NCBI GenBank assembly: GCA_021234155.1
Contig: JAJEKV010000096.1
Coordinates: forward strand, 3,471,678-3,535,677
Length of the DNA stretch: 64,000 nt
From: Isoetes taiwanensis
Lineage: Eukaryota > Streptophyta > Lycopodiopsida > Isoetales > Isoetaceae
Direction: 5' to 3'
Shown here: one piece after another, positions 1-11,544 of the stretch
How positions within the stretch are numbered: position 1 is the first letter of the stretch
Layout of the letters: each line of letters opens with the position of its first letter
Translations under genes and position numbers: made by a program
Notes under the pieces: generated by a model
What the model saw: the letters and a program-made list of their open reading frames with translations, nothing else
What the model was told of the DNA's origin: nothing
Databases searched by the model: none

Positions 1-1084
1 GGCGAAATTGTTTGTGCTCGTGTTCTCCTTTTGTCTTCTTCCGCCATAGCTGGATTGGGATAAGCCAATGTCTGCATGCAAAACTAGATTTATCCTTTCC
101 GTCCAATGCTTCCCGCCCAGCCAACTTTTGAATGATTGACCTTGCATTTGATGTGACAGATTTTCAATGGTGGGTTTCATCATGTGTTTCTTTGTCCCAT
201 TCTGTTCATCCTTAATGTAATTTTTCTTTGTGTCACTTTCACCCTCCCCCACCAAATCCAAACCCATTGTACCTTTCCCCTTAGTCTATTAAAGAGTGAA
301 GATTTATATTAAACATATAAAAGATTACATAAGGTAGAGCGAGGATTTGTATTAAACATTTCAGATTACATGAGAAACAAAAACAGACTTCTGCACAATT
401 TCTTATATACATTGCTTTCTCAACTTAGATGACAAAATTCATTCCCCGGTCCTTGCCTTTATCAGGTTTCTATCAAAAGAGATCCGGTCCAGCCCTCCTC
501 GCCCTCTTCTATGATCACCGATCGCTGGCACACCGGGTCACCTTGCCACTTATTTCATCCCATTCCTGAGGGAAAGCAAAACCATAATGGTGCAAAGCTG
601 TTATCAAACGTAATAGCAGTTTTCTCCATGTGCATCATGCTTGGCCTTGTGATGATAGAACATATCCCCAAGTGAAGGAATTGGTCCTCTCAGAAACAAC
701 CTATCATAACTAAACAAGAACACTTGGTAGCCATTAAGGAGAAAAGGTTTCAACCTTTGCGCATCCCGTCAATAGTATGAGAAAGAGGCCAAAGATGCTC
801 GCTATTAAAAATTTCAAGTGGCAAAAGAGAGTAAGGAGAGAGGTCTCGAGGTTCTGGTACAATTCGGCCCTCTTGGTGAGAGCTTTCAAAGATTTCTATG
901 GTCATATTTTCATCCCAATGAATAGAGAAATTTATGTTGCCTCGAGGATGTTGAATCCATTCCCGCATTGGTGAAAATCGACAAAGAGGCCTAGGTATTA
1001 GCGGCTCTTCTTCTCGGTCACATTGTCCCATTCCTGCTTTTGGTTTTGCAAAGATCCAAGAGGTGAAGTTGGTCATGTCGGCTC

Positions 1085-1205
1085 CCCGAATCAGAGCCGC
1101 CAGTAAATCGTAAACCGCTTCCCAATCAGAACCGAAACCGCCTCGGGCGAAGCCGCCGCCAGATCGTAAGCCGCCCCGAATCGGCCAGAAATGTAAACCG
1201 ATAAA
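1085..1205. repeat. CTGTAAA-like array, damaged copy
   Basis: In copy B the matching stretch (45300-45425) is a run of CTGTAAA and GCTGCT units. Here the same stretch reads as CGTAAACCG-like units with most CTG triplets lost. It is the most CTG-dense stretch of the segment and also the most divergent one. Confidence 0.6.
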
Positions 1206-1420
1206 GTGGCTTCGAGGGGGCTTCGTCCGAGCCGAAAAATGGCACCTGCCCTTTGCCTGCCCGAGGTCATTAATTTTCGCCATCCCCAATGATTTTTGGG
1301 TACGGCCACACCAAAGGATGATGAGGGGAATTGATGGGACCGAGAGAGAATTTAAGGAAAAGGAAAGGAAAAGTGGAAAAGTTGTTCGTGGGATCTATCC
1401 GCTCGGGGAAGAGCCACAAC

Positions 1421-1936
1421 GTGACACATATGGTGAAACATGTGGTGAAACATGTGGTGACACATATGGTGAACCCGGCGTGACTCATGTGGTGAAACAT
1501 GTGGTGAAACATGTGTTGACATGTGGTGAACCCCGGCGCATGTTACATCGTGGACATCAAAAATACAATTACATATTACATCAAAAGCAAACATATTACA
1601 TTGAAACAAGGGACATCAAAATACAATTGAGCATGGAATTGATATATTTACGCATTTATTTTACACCATATTTTTCACCACACACTACGCACCACATAGC
1701 GATATTACAAAGATGTATTTTACACCATGTTAATCACCACACTAGGCACCACAAAGCATATATTTACAAAGATTTATTTTACATCACGCGGCTCTCACCA
1801 CACTAGGCAAATCGCGCGATATCATATATCACAAAGATTAATAGGCACCACATACCACAAGCAATCACTAACCACAACAACCACATATCACACGCAATTA
1901 CTAACCACATACCACATTAACAAAAAAATGTGGTGA
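1421..1936. repeat. Inverted clusters of TGTGGTG motifs, copy A
   Basis: Direct CATGTGGTGA-type units are packed at about 1424-1530. The reverse complement (CACCACA, ACCACAT) recurs at about 1662-1915, with a last ATGTGGTG at 1928-1936. Many short motifs in one orientation on one side and the opposite on the other resemble the subterminal repeats of DNA transposons. I could not fix terminal inverted repeats or a target duplication. Copy B has the same structure at 45653-46161. Confidence 0.6.
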
Positions 1937-4482
1937 AGATGAAAGAAATGAAATAACCCGTGATTCTTCCGCATAGTGAGTGGCATGATCCCTGCCTTAC
2001 ATTTCGCTCCAATCTTCCTCAACTTGACATCCTTTGCATTTGAGAGAGACTATCTACTTTTTTAATTCAAAATTGCTGCACAAGTTCTATGACATAATTG
2101 GGAATTGCATCCGCTTCTTCTAACTCTTTTGTACAAAACCCATTTCCCTTTGCAATCTATCTCTTCCTCTTCAATTTTGCTTTGGTAAGATTCATAGGAT
2201 GAACACCCAGCCAGCTTTACCAAAACCCCGAAAGACCGACAAGATTAGCATTTTCGTAATGCTTCCTCTTACGCCATAGCAAGGCAACTACTCTTGGTGC
2301 TAAACCGCTTGTCGTTAGACTTCTTCACAAGTTGAATGGAAGTTCTCCCGAGGTTGCCGACCACAATGCTCTTGGTTTGCAAATCTTTTAGCTCTTCACC
2401 AAGCACGCTGTCCATTGTGTCATCTTCCAGAAATCTCGTGAAAACCTCTTTCTTATCATCACACCAAGCCACCAAGCCATTAGTGGTGCTAAGAAATGAA
2501 GATAATAATTTCAACACCATCCGACGCCTAGTAGAGGCCGCTCGTGGATCCTCCCTCACGATGCAAATTTTGCTAATTTTCTTTGGCTTCCCCTTTTTCC
2601 TTTCCTTTACGCCTTTTATGATCCCGCTCTTGTTCTCGAGTTCTTTCACACCTCGTGTTCGTTTGAGATTTTAGGCGATTTTGCTTCCAAATTAAATGAT
2701 TCAAAGTATGAACCCGATTGATCCAATAACCGATTAAGCGCCATAGCCATGTGCTTCGTGAAAGGCACCCGGTGGGTTTAGGAATCGCTAGGTGGAAATT
2801 GAATGGGGGGTGGTTTAGGAATCGGTTGTTGCAGTTCAAGAAATGATTGAATCCGGGCAGTTATGCACTAGGTGCCAAACAAACATTTAAAATTGCACCA
2901 CAAATTTGATATCTCCCACCACATTTTTAGGGGGGACATGGGGGACACCAAGGGTGTTCCATTACACCATGCTTTCCCCTTGAAGCTCCAAAATGTTCTT
3001 TTAAAAGTCGCCTACGTGACTCACCAAGATACTTCAATGAAATACAAATTTACATGTCTCATCTAACTATGTAAGCACAAAAAGATGCCACAGGAGCAGA
3101 GCCTGGAGCACAATGTACTTACTCCAGAATAGGAGACTAACGATAAGAATCAATTTGAAGGTACTGAATCCAGATGCATTCCGACATTTCCGATTCAAGG
3201 GAGGAACACTCATAAGCTGTCAGTATCTTTTTTTAGGCCACCATAATAACACCACGTGCAGATGAATGAATGCCCTGAAATATGTGGTGTCTGTGATGCT
3301 TCCATATCGACCATAGGAGCCAATCAGAACCAAGATGGAATGCTCTCTGTTTAGCTAGGGACCATGCATTGGGATAGGACACCAAAAGGATGCATCGGCA
3401 GTCCAATGTACTGTTAAACAAACCTTGTAGCTAGGACCACGCTGGTTGAATCTCTGGACAATGAAAGAGACAATACTCAAGAGTCTCAACATCTGAAAGG
3501 CAGAGCGGGCATACTGCAGATATGCGAGGATCATAGCGATGTCAGAAAGCATTAACACGTAGCCACCTGTGGATAACCTGCCACCATAGTACAGAGACTT
3601 TAAAGTAGAGCAATCTATCCCAAAGCCATCGCCATGTACAAGACAAAGTGGGTTGTGGAACATGTAGGTGCCACCCATCTGGCAACTGGAGGGGCTGTGG
3701 TGCTAAAAGGTGATATACTGATTTGACAAAGTGCTTGCCTTTGTGAATATTTTCATGACAAATTCCACTCACGCACCCTTTCATTAGTACCAACTTGCAC
3801 TATAAGAGGCAAATTTTCTGCGACCTTCTCCCATAGAGACACATCCCAACGAGAGAGCAGGGACTTTGCCTGAAATTCAGGCCAAAACAGTAGGTGACCC
3901 ACTGCATACCATGCTTGAATAGAGACAACACTTGCAAGAACCCATCATCTCTGCGGTAAGGGATGAATTGATGCTCGCCAAAGGAGGTGCCGGCGGTCCG
4001 GAGGCAAGGATGCCCACCACCATGGAGCCTCCAATAGGGTGTGGATGGAGGGGCATGGTCAGAAAAGATGTTTGACTGCATAATGCTGTCAACAATCCAC
4101 GCAAAAATGGAGACGCACTTGGAAAAGGCTGCAGAGGCTGAAATAATGCCCAAGGTAGGACTAGTTTAACAGCCTTCTTGCTTAGAGGGATACGGTGATC
4201 CAGAGCTTGTCCAAGAAGGCGAAACTAAGAGAGTCATCTTCACCATTCAGAGTCTCCAAATGAATTTTGAAATAAGGACTTTGCTCTACAAAGAAGAAGT
4301 CCATCATACCCACTTACCCGCACTAACTGCTCATTTTGAAGGATGCATTTCACCAAGCCACCTTAATCACAAAGATTTCCTCATTATCCGCCCATATAAA
4401 GTTTCGAACTATTGCAATGAGCTCATGTACTTTGATCTGTGGGGCTAGCAATAAACATGGGTACTACTGGGAACTGACTTGG

Positions 4483-5586
4483 TCACTGTAATGCGACCCG
4501 CAAGATACAACTTTGCGGTGGACCACCAGAACAAGTGCTTCTCCAAACCCTTAATGATCTCCCCCCATGCAGCTCTAGTGTAACATGGATGCCAACTAGA
4601 ATCTCCAACAACTTGATGGCCTGTCCATACGCAAGTAATTTACATGGATAATCAGAATACATGTCGGAGTCGGAGTATCCAATATCCATAAAGTTGTACA
4701 CTTCTGCCGCCCCCACAAGAACACGGAAGCCAGTGAGAAAGTATCTAAGAGTAATTTGGCGCTTGCTAGATTCTCAAGATAGCCACTGTAAAGAGGAACA
4801 TGTCATCCGCGATATTGATTACGCACTTTGTGTGTCATTCCCTCCATTGCAAGACCATAGAGAAGTCCCTCCGGGTCACAACGGAAATAATTATGCATAA
4901 CGCCAAGGCGACAATTGTGAAGAGCAAGCAGTTAAAGACACACTGACCGAAAGTGAGAAGTCATCCGATGGCTCACCATGGAACATAACAAATACCGCAG
5001 AGATATGTAGCTTCATAATGTCTAATTGTACCCCTAAATCCCGCCTTAGCATACATCGACGCTGAATTCCCAAATAACACCGCCATAAGCTTTTGCAAAA
5101 TCAAGTTTAAGGTAAATAACTGGAAGATTTTGCTTACGTGCCCAATAGATTCCCTCGTAAGCAGCAGCAACATTGTCAAGAATGCATCATTTTGGAAGAA
5201 AACCTGATTGGGTTGTTGAGATGGACTCTGCCAAGATGTTCTTGGTGAAGATCTTATATACGGATGACAATAAGGTGATAAGCCGCCAGTCTGAAATAGT
5301 CTAAGGATCTTTGACCTTGCGGATGAGTGAGATAGCACCTGTGTTTAGAATTCTATCCAAAGCAGTGGACCGTCGAAAGTCACAGAAAGCATCATACACA
5401 TCTGACTCCAGCCATTCCTAACTCCTGGAAGAACTCAATTGGCAAACTATCCAAACCTAGGCATTTGCCTCTTTTCAGTTCAAAGACTGTCACACCTAAA
5501 TCAACAACTGTCATGGCCGCCTCTATTGACACGTGTTGCTCGCCAGAGATGATGGGGGAAATCCTAGACAAAATAGCATCTCGCAT
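4483..5586 (-). pseudogene. LINE reverse transcriptase region, copy A
   Basis: In several frames this encodes the RT core: GKCLGLDSLPIEFFQELG near 5400-5470, then a stretch matching LKLDFAKAYD (motif A aspartate) near 5090-5120, and the zone of the YADD box near 4805-4815. The YADD codons are damaged here: the plus strand reads TCATCCGCGATATTG where copy B has TCATCTGCATATTG. The downstream part at 4483-4716 matches the post-RT segment with a shifted frame. It would have copied the LINE RNA into DNA at a nicked target. It is not functional as written. Confidence 0.8.
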
Positions 5587-5849
5587 TTCTGATTGAAATG
5601 GAAGATGTTTTTCAGCGAACCTGGAAGTGGTTATGCAGATATTGCTTGAGTTCTGTTGGCTCTGTTAGCACCGAGCCATCTGGCAAAAGCAATGAGGACA
5701 TGGTTGACGTCATGCGTCGCCTCTTAGCCGCACAGAAAAAGAAGCCTGTACAACCGTCTCCATCACGAAACCACTGCAGATTTGCCTTTGTCTTTGCCTG
5801 CTGGATTTGCTCCTCCTCTAATGCTTGGACCTGTGCCGGAATATCTCGA

Positions 5850-6540
5850 TCATGAACACCTGGAAGGAGTCCTTGTCAAGAAATGGAGCAGGTTCTGATA
5901 TAAGGTGTCCAATAAAGCGTGAGCTCCTGCTACAGACTCTTGGCTTGCAAAGCCATTGACTACCGCAATTGCATCCACTATGCCAGTCATGCATCGACAT
6001 CGGCTGAAGGCATTTGTCCAAGTGTTCTTGCAGCCTTCTTTGAAAGTCAAAGATCCTTCAAGAACTTTACATTCAAGCAAAACATGTCCATCCGTGCCGC
6101 CGCCATCGCAGCGGCTCGCCCTAAAAAGAATTGGCGATGGTGGTCTGAAACCGAAGTTGTTCTCAAACGTAACCGAAGAGACTTGGAAGTGCCATAACTG
6201 CATTTGCATTCTCAGAAGCTCCATCCAATCGCGAAGCCATGGATCCCCACCAATTTGACCATTGCACCAAGTAAAGGCACCTTCACCATCAATCTCCAAA
6301 AGGTTGCAAAATATGGAGTAGACAGAGCCACTACTGGCATTCAAAACCAGACACCACTGTAGAGATAGGGCCCAACCGATCGGACTCCATTTCCACCATA
6401 TTAAGGTCCTCGACAAGCAGCCATGAAATGTGGCAGCCCAAGTTGAGCATCTTCCCTCGCAAGGAGGCCCGCAGTGAAGCTCTCTGATTGGGCCTGTTCT
6501 GGGCGTAAGCATTAATTAGTCCATACTTAACCCCGACCAA
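5850..6540 (-). pseudogene. LINE apurinic-type endonuclease region, copy A
   Basis: The minus strand encodes YGLINAYAQNRPNQR followed by WLLVEDLNMVEMESDRLGP, which matches the pattern of LINE endonucleases (N-x-Y/H ... LGGDFN ... DR). A later EGAFTWCNGQIGG corresponds to the substrate-side 'FTW-N' motif of the same family. In LINE proteins this domain nicks target DNA to prime reverse transcription. The reading is interrupted by frameshifts, and the N-terminal catalytic part is missing because the element is 5'-truncated. Confidence 0.75.
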
Positions 6541-7267
6541 AACGATCAGCCTTAGTGAAGATGACTGGCAAGGAAGGAAGCCATACCTTTTACTTACATA
6601 TTTAAGGTTTTTATCTCGGCCAAGAAAACGTCATAACATGTCAGACATGTTTGATGGAGCAACTTAACATCAAAACTTGGGAGAGGTGCAAGGAACTTTA
6701 TCCCGCTATGATTCTCGACGAAAGCATATTGTTCAAGATGCTCCAACTTTTGAAGGATGGTTACGCTTGTCTTAATAAGCAACTCTGTTTTATCCATGTG
6801 CTAAATTCATCTTCTGTTCACAAAACAAAAAGAAAAACAAGGACCTTCCAGAAGGTTTTATGCACCTTGTGAGGTTGACACGGGAGAAAAGAACTTTGGC
6901 AGACAGAAGGACCTTAGAAGTGGAGCCGTCCGATTTTGAAAATTTCAGCTTGTATGATCAAAATAATTTCTTTTCCATCATTTAAAGGGACTCAAGACGA
7001 AATCGGCTCAACATAAAGCCATAGGATTCTACTCTAGTAATAGCAAACCTTTCTTATGGCTTTAAATTAAAGGACGTAAAGCTATGACTAATCAGCCATT
7101 TAAGAACTCGTAATTCAATGCCTTCATCGATGGTATCAAGCAAACCACAACAGCCAAACAATGGCATCTTGTTGTGTTTCATTCCAAAGATGCAAGCCGG
7201 CCTTGTGGAGTCCACGCTCAAGAACCATTTCGATCCCCTATGCAAGGTGTTACAAGAACATGGTCTG

Positions 7268-7451
7268 GTAAGTATTTTATTTTGGAATACAGTAGTTTCT
7301 TCTTTGCATGTTTCGATTCTGTTGTTCAAGTTGCTTGCATGTTGATCTTTTTATTTTCATTTTCTATTCCGGAATATGATTCATTTAGTTTTCTTTAGTT
7401 TGTTGGTTCCTTGCTTTGTTTTTGTTACTGACTGTAATTTTATTTCTGTAG
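7268..7451 (+). other. Spliceosomal intron in the methyltransferase relic, copy A
   Basis: The donor is TCTG|GTAAGTATT and the acceptor TTTCTGTAG|GTATAAG, giving a 184-bp T-rich intron. Joining the flanks gives ATG GTC TGG TAT AAG (M-V-W-Y-K), which keeps the frame into the NISYYGGG segment. Copy B has an intron of the same length. The intron shows that this methylase gene has been processed as a eukaryotic gene and is not a bacterial contaminant. Confidence 0.8.
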
Positions 7452-7630
7452 GTATAAGACGAATATAAGCTACCATGGTGGAGGACCCAGGTTGCTGAGC
7501 AAGGTGGAATATCTCCATGTTGCTTACTGGAGTTTTGATGGGAAACACACCATGGAGCACTTTAACACAACAGCTTGCCAGAATTTTCCCAATATTTTAG
7601 AATTTCCAGCGGTGCTGTAGAAGCTGCAAG

Positions 7631-7940
7631 CAGTGATGACTTTATCATCCTCTAGCTACTTCTAAACTATAGGAATGGTGGCGATTGTTTCCTATTTTTC
7701 CAACATTTTTATAGAAATGTATTTACTAGAATTGGATGTTTTACCATAAAATTGAGGTTTTTACTGTAAAATGTCCATTAATTTGGCGAACTTACTATAA
7801 TTGGGATGCAATATTATCAAACTTTGGCGATTTTATGAAGTTCTTTAGCGTACGCATCCTAGTAAACCATCGAATCCAGATTTAAAAAAAGGGTAAAATA
7901 TAGCAACTTTACGAAGTTTCACACCTTAAAGTCATCACTG
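7631..7940. mobile_element. hAT-type MITE inside the methyltransferase exon, copy A
   Basis: The element is 310 bp with perfect 14-bp terminal inverted repeats: CAGTGATGACTTTA at 7631-7644 and TAAAGTCATCACTG at 7927-7940. It is flanked by an 8-bp target duplication, GCTGCAAG (7623-7630 and 7941-7948). An 8-bp duplication with CAGTG ends is typical of the hAT superfamily. There is no transposase ORF, so it is non-autonomous. Removing the element and one GCTGCAAG rejoins an open frame reading GAVEAARPSAQGRIVNHY across the site. Confidence 0.92.
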
Positions 7941-8392
7941 GCTGCAAGACCTAGTGCACAAGGGAGAATAGTTAATCACTACCAGAAGCCACAAAAGCTG
8001 ATCAACCATCTCTTAGACATATTTTCACTTCCAGGAGATTGGGTGCATGATGCTTTTTCTAGCTCTGGTACAACAATAGCTTGTGCACTTAAGAAGGGCC
8101 GCAATTGTGTAGCAGTGGACATAGGCAAGAAGCTATAAACTTCATCAAGATGAGATTGGCTGCCTTACCTATCCTACCAGATGAGCATCAAAAGTTAGTT
8201 GCCAAATCTTCATCTGATTATGCCAAAGTAACCCCTTCAGAGATACACTCTTTAGATGATGAAGCTACCTTTGCAAAGCTGAAAGAAGTGGCTCTAGCTA
8301 CTATTCCTGAAGACATTGTAGAAATAGATAAGGGTAAGACGAAAGGAGCAGACGACAGAAAAGGACCAAGCAGAGACAAGCAAAAAAAATGA

Positions 8393-9782
8393 AGAAGACT
8401 ATGATTTGGACCTTTGACATGTCTTGTGCTAAAATATTTATCATTAACATTTAACTATTATCAAAATTGATGTACTGAAAAACGTTAAATAAATAATGAT
8501 TATCTTCTTTACTTCAGTTTGATGTTGTCGATAAATTACTTTTAGAGATTACATATTCATGTCTAAATTCTTCTATTTTCATGTGCTTTTTTTTTACAAA
8601 ATCAAAGTTCTCCCTTAATAAGGGCCCAAAATGCGCATAAAAATAAGCTAAACCTCTTGACATTCTCAACTGAACGTTAAAATGATCGTTTTTTAGAGCA
8701 CGGTGTTTTTTTAAAGGGAATCTTTGAAACGGGAGTGATGCAACACTCCCATTTAATTTGCAACCTTGTTACACACAAACCTAACTTCAAATTATCACTT
8801 AGAATTCATTTATTAGAGAAACGTATGATATAAATTCCAACAAATGACAAGAAAGTAGAAATAGAATAGAATAGAATAGAATAGAATATACATTAACGTC
8901 CCTCAGTATGAGGCCCCCTGATCAAGCTTTCTATATTTATACCTAATGATGATAAAAGAATAAAAAGATCAATCATCCAGATTATGCAGATAGTGGTATC
9001 ACCCTTCCCTTGTTTTGTGTGTTACTAGCTATTCAATTCAAATGAACAAACCTGATTAGATGAACGTCCCCATCTTCGAGTTTTTTTGAAGGCCTGCAGC
9101 ATAATTGATTGTGCTATTCCCTATTCCACTTTTGTTGGCCATTCTGCGCTTGGCAAAAAGTCATACGTGGCAAAAAGTCACACTTGTATAGTCGCTTTTA
9201 TGGGGCTTCGAGAAGTTGATGTTTGTTGCTTAGTGGTAGGCACAAATGACAAGAAAGTGAACTTTGCTTGACTTATGAACTACAATTTAATTTTATCGGC
9301 ATTGAGATGCGATCATATTCCAAGACTAAATGGTAAAATGTTGTGCGACATTGTTGAATGATCCTTTAGAAAGTCGCCAAGATAATACTATTTTCCACTA
9401 TTCCACATCTAGATCTGATTATTTTATGGGATAGTTATGGCAAAATGCTCAAAAATAATTAAATTGATATGTTTTTAATTTGCCATTTTGGCAATATTCT
9501 TGAAGGTGAAACGATCACTGTTCTACCATTACTATATTAAACGCCCAAATCGATATGGAAAGAGTAGTCCTTTCTTGTACCGTTTTTCAATGATAACACA
9601 CTAGTCCTAGAACAAATGTGTCTTGACCAGCCACCCAGTAATCGCATTCAACGCATAATGGAGCAGACCCAATAAGCAAATGTTCTTGTGGTGTGTGCAT
9701 AATATGTCTAGTTGGACGGTCCAAATTGATGTTACCAATATGCTATGAATGTAAAATTAATTATTCTTTTCTTCCTCCTTTC
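8393..9782. other. Non-coding AT-rich spacer, copy A
   Basis: I see no supported gene here. The stretch holds the 3' flank of the methyltransferase relic, a pentanucleotide microsatellite and long AT-rich runs. A 61-codon ORF at 9086-9271 is not preserved in copy B, where the frame differs, and is not credible. Confidence 0.6.
8861..8888. repeat. (ATAGA)n microsatellite, copy A
   Basis: Five to six units of ATAGA/AGAAT in tandem. Copy B has the same array at 53099-53126. Confidence 0.95.
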
Positions 9783-10390
9783 GACATTTTTCATTTTCTA
9801 AAAGAAATGGCCGAATGGCGTGATCTCTAACTATAAAAGGTTATCATCTTCTTCTTTTTGAATATGTTTCATTTTCCAAAAGAAATGGCTGGAACAGCAC
9901 GATTTCTAACTGGAAAAGGTTATGATCATCCTTTAGTTCTTGTGACAATTGGATGCTGCATGTAAAATTCATGCTTTTCTTTCTTTTTTTTTTTTTTGGG
10001 ATATGTTTCATTTTTCAAGTGCAATAGCCGGAATGGCGTGATTCTAAGTGTGAAAGGTTATGATCTTCTTCTTTTCAAATGTTTCATTTTTCCAAGAGAA
10101 ATGGCTAGAACGACAAGATCCAGAATCTACAAAAAGGTTATGATCGCCTCTAGTTTTTGTGACAATTGATGTCGGGTAATATGACATGTTGTAAAAATTG
10201 CTTTTTCTTTTCTTCTTCTTTTAGATATGTTTCATTATTCAAGTGCAATGGTTGGAATGGCAGATCTCTAAATGTGAAAGGTTATGATCTTCTTCTTTTC
10301 GAATATGTTTTATTTTCCAAGAGAAATGACTAGAACGGCAGGATCTCTAAGAGTAGAAGGATATGATCATTCTCAAGTGTGATACCCTTT
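9783..10390. repeat. Tandem ~85-bp modules, copy A
   Basis: About six diverged modules follow one another. Each holds ATGTTTCATTTTTCAAG, then GAAATGGCTGGAA, a GGATCTCTAA-like stretch and AAAGGTTATGATC. Several modules can be read as related peptides such as GSLTIKGYHLLLFE and FLTVKGYDHPLVLV. Spacers between modules are T-rich and some end in TTTAG, like splice acceptors. Period and spacer length vary. It may be a decayed repeat-protein gene or simply a minisatellite; the 60-aa ORF at 10395 follows directly. Confidence 0.65.
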
Positions 10391-10394
10391 CAGA

Positions 10395-10577
10395 ATGGAA
10401 GCTGTGAAGTTCCTGCTACTTATCTTTAGACAACTTTTTGGATTTGAAAATTCTGCATTTTGTGTCTGGCAAGATGGATCAAGTGTATTGAATAAGGAAA
10501 TTGTGGATTTAGAGGATGCTAGACATGAAAAAGTTTTTATTCGTAATGAAATTGATGGTAGTTTGTTGATTGTTTAG
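10395..10577 (+). CDS. Unrecognised 60-aa ORF, copy A
   Basis: The ORF starts MEAVKFLLLIFRQLFGFENS and runs through CVWQDGSSVLNKEIVDLEDA to end in DGSLLIV. Copy B encodes the same protein with one change (S to N near the C terminus), so it lies in a well-preserved block. It follows the tandem modules directly and could be their last exon. I recognise no domain and see no membrane segment of convincing length. Whether it is translated is unknown. Confidence 0.3.
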   Translation: MEAVKFLLLIFRQLFGFENSAFCVWQDGSSVLNKEIVDLEDARHEKVFIRNEIDGSLLIV

Positions 10578-11221
10578 GTGTATTAATAGCTAGATCTCTT
10601 TTTTTTAACTGATAAATTAAGATGTGTGATTCATCTACCAAGTTATTACAATCAGTATTTGAGATGCCATGTGAGATAACTAGTAAGGTATGCAATTAGC
10701 ATATGATCTACATTTATGGTCTCATCCAAAGAGGTCATTGGTTTTTAGTTTTGATAGAACAATCTGTGTAAGTTATTATTGTGGCTACCTACAATGTCAA
10801 AACACATGTCATGTTTTTTCTTAACGCAAAGCAAACGAATTATAAGGGATGGGGCCCAAGCAAAAACGTTCAGAAGTTGGTGAATAACTGCTCAATCTAG
10901 GTTCACTATGTTCAGCATGTTGTCATCAGCTGCCAGCATTGTGTAAAGCATATTGCAGTTGTGTTTTTGTTTGTCAAATGCCAAAAATTAGAGTGTCAAC
11001 ATTTCTACACACAAGACTAGTTGGTGGTCCTAGACAAAGAAACACGAGCTAGCAAATGAAAAGATTGTGAAATATATGTTTAATTTGTGTAAGACACAAA
11101 GTGTTGATATTTGAATCCAGATCAAATGAACAACTTGTTGACACGCATGTTGTATGACCAATAGAAGGTAATTATTTATTTCTATGATTCTTTGTATTTT
11201 ATAACTAAAAACATATATTTC

Positions 11222-11544
11222 AGAGGCTAAAGAGTTGGATAGATGATGCGCGTAGAAAGAACATGAATTATCAAGATGAAATAACAAAGTTGATAGATTT
11301 TAAAAAAGAACAAGATACAAGTACACGAACTATCGAGATGAAATAACAAAGTTGATAGATGTTAGAAAAAGAACAAAAGACGAGTATTTCCATGGTTCCA
11401 AGTTCTCAATTCAACTGCATGATCTCCATAATTCAAAATGTCCACATAGATCCTGGTTCAGGAGTTGATTTAGTGAACCTTATGAGCAAGAAACTTGGAA
11501 AACTCTTGGTTCATTTTGACCATGCGAGAAGAATTCAAGGGTGA
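11222..11544 (+). pseudogene. Exon-like relic with duplicated EITKLID segment, copy A
   Basis: After a TATTTCAG acceptor-like site the frame reads RLKSWIDDARRKNMNYQDE followed by ITKLIDFKKEQDTSTR, then stops. A ~62-bp duplication repeats GATGAAATAACAAAGTTGATAGAT (11274 and 11336 regions). Beyond it, an ORF at 11359-11544 encodes MVPSSQFNCMISIIQNVHID and then PGSGVDLVNLMSKKLGKLLV. The charged first part looks helical. Copy B (55470-55792) is almost identical. No domain is recognised. Confidence 0.3.

Larger units (their letters stand above)
1..2839 (-). pseudogene. Relic of an unrecognised minus-strand protein family, copy A
   Basis: This is the damaged counterpart of 44223-46952 and is easier to read in copy B. 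Fragments visible here include a basic N-terminal part (2269-2839) with the same RRRMVLKLLSSF and LGEELKDLQTKSIVV stretches, and a later part ending near the window start. Many CTG/CAG triplets that are intact in copy B are altered here, which breaks the frames. I do not recognise a named domain. A TGTGGTG motif cluster (1421-1936) sits inside the gene body. The C-terminal part, seen at 43432-44020 for copy B, lies left of the window for this copy. Confidence 0.45.
3070..6580 (-). mobile_element. L1-type LINE, 5'-truncated, copy A
   Basis: Reading the minus strand from about 6580 to 3070 gives, in order: an endonuclease segment, a pre-RT linker (GKCLGLDSLPIEFFQ), reverse transcriptase, a connection region with the LINE-typical AGR-T pattern, and a C-terminal zinc-finger-like region with WSIWKHHRHHIFQ (3233-3421). 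The order is that of plant L1-clade ORF2. The 5' end stops inside the endonuclease, as expected of target-primed truncation, and abuts the methyltransferase relic. Frameshifts are frequent, many at CAG/CTG triplets that are intact in copy B. Exact ends and target duplication were not found. Confidence 0.85.
6651..8392 (+). pseudogene. Relic of a beta-class N4/N6 DNA methyltransferase, copy A
   Basis: The key segment encodes QKLINHLLDIFSLPGDWVHD and then AFSSSGTTIACALKKGRN and CVAVD (about 7980-8125). This is the SAM-binding motif I of bacterial-type N4-cytosine/N6-adenine methylases (usual form D-x-F-x-GSGTT), preceded by the usual KP-x-L-I / PGD-x-V signature. Upstream are NISYYGGGPRLLSKVEYLHV (7457-7516) and FNAFIDGIKQTT. 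A catalytic DPPY-like motif IV is not readable. The gene is split by a GT-AG intron (7268-7451) and by a MITE (7631-7940). A one-base shift follows CVAVD, after which the frame runs QEAINFIKMRLAALPILPDE to an acidic/basic tail ending at 8392. Motif I has S in place of a glycine. Known plant 6mA candidates are MT-A70 proteins, a different family. The family call is firm, the base specificity unknown. Confidence 0.75.

Noticed and set aside
750..1289. 179-codon minus-strand ORF with G/R-rich centre
   Set aside because: Its long frame comes from the damaged CTGTAAA array. In copy B the frame is different and the real relic reads elsewhere.
1318..1806. 162-codon plus-strand ORF with THVVKHVVKHV text
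   Set aside because: It is the translation of the TGTGGTG motif cluster. The reading is low-complexity and the frame differs in copy B.
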